Shown: one piece after another, positions 5,236 to 6,702 of the stretch
Position numbering within the stretch: position 1 is the stretch's first letter
Layout of the letters: the number at the start of each line of letters is the position of its first letter
Assembly: GCA_016839655.1 (NCBI GenBank)
Contig: JAEOTW010000080.1
Span: 1 to 6,702, forward strand
Reading direction: 5' to 3'
Source of the DNA: Promethearchaeota archaeon
Lineage (GTDB): Archaea > Asgardarchaeota > Lokiarchaeia > Sigynarchaeales > SOKP01
Length of the DNA: 6,702 nt
Position numbers and translations under genes: made by a program
Notes under the pieces: generated by a model
The model's database searches: none
What the model was told of the DNA's origin: nothing
The model's input: only the letters and a program-made list of their open reading frames with translations

Positions 5236-6702
5236 TAAAATTACCAATGTCCTTACTTAGTGTTTTTAACACTTTATCTTCTAATTCTTCTGGAATATGT
5301 CTGAAAGAGAATTCTTCCAACTCAGGTAAGAGATTTTGGATAGTTATTCTAGTTAAATAATCTAATTGATCACAGAGGGCAAGTAATTGAAAATGATTTG
5401 AATTTTCTATTAATATTGCGCCTCGCCTCACAGTAAAGTAATTCACTTGTTGTTGCAACATTTTTTTCTTTACATTATTCCATAGATCATGAATTCCAAG
5501 AAGATAATTATTATCCTGGGGTGAACCACTCTTTTCATTTTGTAGGACTACTTCCCAAGCAGAGTCTTGTGTTCCTATGAATATCGTATAAATTGTACTT
5601 TTCTTTGTAGCTTTTTTCTCATCAGACTTTCGGAATGTTAATCTTTGAAACATCCTTCGCAAAACTGAATCTGCTGATTTTTCTATTATTCCACTGTTCA
5701 ATTGATCTAGATTTTCATTTATTTCATTTTCTAGACTCGATAAATTAAAATCACGAGCAGTTTTTAATGCTTCTTCGAAATACAATTTAGCTTGTTGAGA
5801 TAATCTACTTTCTGCTGCTAATAAACCTTTTAGTATGCCAAGTCTACAGAGATCTAAATAACTTTGTTTTTCAATAGCGATAGTTTTTGCAAGATCCAAA
5901 TGATTATATGCATGGTTTAAGTGTTCAAGATTCTTTGTTTCTTGAAAATATTTGAAATAACCTTCAGCAAGTCTAATTTCAATATCACTAGCGTCTTCAA
6001 CAGATTGATTTTTAAACATAATTTCTCTTTCTTCATTCAAGTGATCAATTAAACTTGACCAATTACTCCTTAATTCTGCTTCTATAGCTTCCAGATCATG
6101 CATAAAAATATCACCTACAGGCGATTCTAAGAAATCTGGATCATCAGGTAAATTATTTCTAACAAAATCTATTAGATCAAGAGAATCAGTTTTACCAGCA
6201 ATTCTTTTTAGAGTGGAAAGAAGATCAAGTTTATAATATGTAGCTATATTTTCTTCTGAAAGGACCTCTTTGCATAGTTTTTCCGATTCATCATACTTTT
6301 CAGAAATAAAAAGAGTTTCAGCTATAATACTCATTAAAGAACTTTTTATAAAAAACTCTTCTTGGACAATTGGTAAATCTAATATCGCTCTTTGGCGTTT
6401 TAAAGCTTGATCATATAGTCCTTGTTTAGATTCAATGACTGACATATTCGATGAAATTACTGCATTAGTCCTTTCATCACCCATCTCTTCACTAACCTTT
6501 AATACAATATCAAATATGTCTAATGCTTTTTCCAAATCTCCACTTGATTGATTGACAGCAGCATAGAAATTTCCTACAACCATTATTATTTCTCGGTTTC
6601 CTAAAATCTGTCCAAAATTAAATACAGGTTCAATAACTTCTAAAGCTTCATTAATTTTTCCAAGAAAATATAATCTAAATCCATAATATCCTTGTAAAAA
6701 CA
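5222..6702 (-). CDS. TPR-repeat protein with an unassigned small C-terminal alpha/beta domain (N-terminus outside the window)
   Basis: The frame stays open through the right edge, so the visible 492 residues lack the true N-terminus; the ATG at 6583 lies inside a repeat run and is not the start. Numbering from the edge, tetratricopeptide-like helix pairs cover about residues 4-150, recognisable by patterns such as LGKINEALEVIEPVF, SGDLEKALDIFDIVLKV and YDESEKLCKEVL. More irregular helical repeats continue to about residue 330, including SQQAKLYFEEALKTA. Such repeats bind other proteins. A basic linker follows (about residues 340-368). The last 120 or so residues form a separate alternating strand and helix region (IYTIFIG, VNYFTVRRGAILIENS, FQLLALCDQLDYLTRITIQNLL). 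This loosely recalls the longin or roadblock-like sensor domains found in some archaeal regulators, but I cannot confirm it. There is no signal peptide or membrane segment in view, so a cytoplasmic scaffold or regulatory role is likely. It ends convergently, overlapping the flavodoxin gene by 14 bases. Confidence 0.85.
   Translation of the reverse strand, partial: FLQGYYGFRLYFLGKINEALEVIEPVFNFGQILGNREIIMVVGNFYAAVNQSSGDLEKALDIFDIVLKVSEEMGDERTNAVISSNMSVIESKQGLYDQALKRQRAILDLPIVQEEFFIKSSLMSIIAETLFISEKYDESEKLCKEVLSEENIATYYKLDLLSTLKRIAGKTDSLDLIDFVRNNLPDDPDFLESPVGDIFMHDLEAIEAELRSNWSSLIDHLNEEREIMFKNQSVEDASDIEIRLAEGYFKYFQETKNLEHLNHAYNHLDLAKTIAIEKQSYLDLCRLGILKGLLAAESRLSQQAKLYFEEALKTARDFNLSSLENEINENLDQLNSGIIEKSADSVLRRMFQRLTFRKSDEKKATKKSTIYTIFIGTQDSAWEVVLQNEKSGSPQDNNYLLGIHDLWNNVKKKMLQQQVNYFTVRRGAILIENSNHFQLLALCDQLDYLTRITIQNLLPELEEFSFRHIPEELEDKVLKTLSKDIGNFIKVD

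Noticed and set aside
5222..6583. TPR protein starting at the ATG at 6583
   Set aside because: The same frame continues open to the window edge with good TPR-like sequence (LGKINEALEVIEPVF), so this methionine is internal.
1..6702. Operon or defence-type gene cluster, CRISPR array, tRNA or mobile element
   Set aside because: Gene orientation alternates, functions are unrelated, and I saw no spaced direct repeats, cloverleaf sequence, transposase or terminal inverted repeats by eye. A computed repeat and RNA search could still reveal something missed.

Overview
This is an A+T-rich window from an archaeon. The clearest marker is an NreA-type DNA repair protein, a family known only from archaea, with its N-terminal four-cysteine motif and a PCNA-binding motif at the very C-terminus. 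TATA-like boxes lie about 50-60 bases ahead of several starts, and an oligo-T terminator follows one gene, which also fits an archaeon. The TPR protein ending in a small alpha/beta domain, the base composition and the mix of DUF362, cupin and flavodoxin genes would suit an Asgard-type archaeon. That narrower placement is a guess from general resemblance, not something the sequence proves.

Layout, left to right. Positions 1-263 hold the N-terminal 87 residues of an unrecognised membrane protein (minus strand, cut by the window edge). Positions 422-1636 encode a DUF362 iron-sulfur protein (minus). Positions 1793-3124 encode NreA (minus, GTG start). A 142-base divergent promoter region separates it from a small single-domain cupin (3267-3638, plus). 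The cupin converges, with only 13 bases between stop codons, on a multi-pass membrane metal-dependent hydrolase of the YdjM/DUF457 family (3652-4596, minus). A divergent gap of 204 bases precedes a short-chain flavodoxin (about 4801-5235, plus) that seems to lack an ATG, GTG or TTG start. Its 3' end overlaps by 14 bases, tail to tail, the end of a TPR-repeat protein (5222-6702, minus) that runs off the right edge.

The genes do not form an obvious operon. Most have their own candidate promoter, orientation changes often, and the functions (DNA repair, redox proteins, a metal-binding cupin, a membrane hydrolase, a TPR scaffold) do not add up to one pathway. I see no tRNA, rRNA, CRISPR array, insertion sequence or clear sign of a mobile element. 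I found no convincing undescribed multi-gene system. The points most worth a second look are the non-standard start of the flavodoxin, the ABCE1-like cysteine spacing in the DUF362 protein, and the unassigned C-terminal domains of the TPR and YdjM-family proteins.
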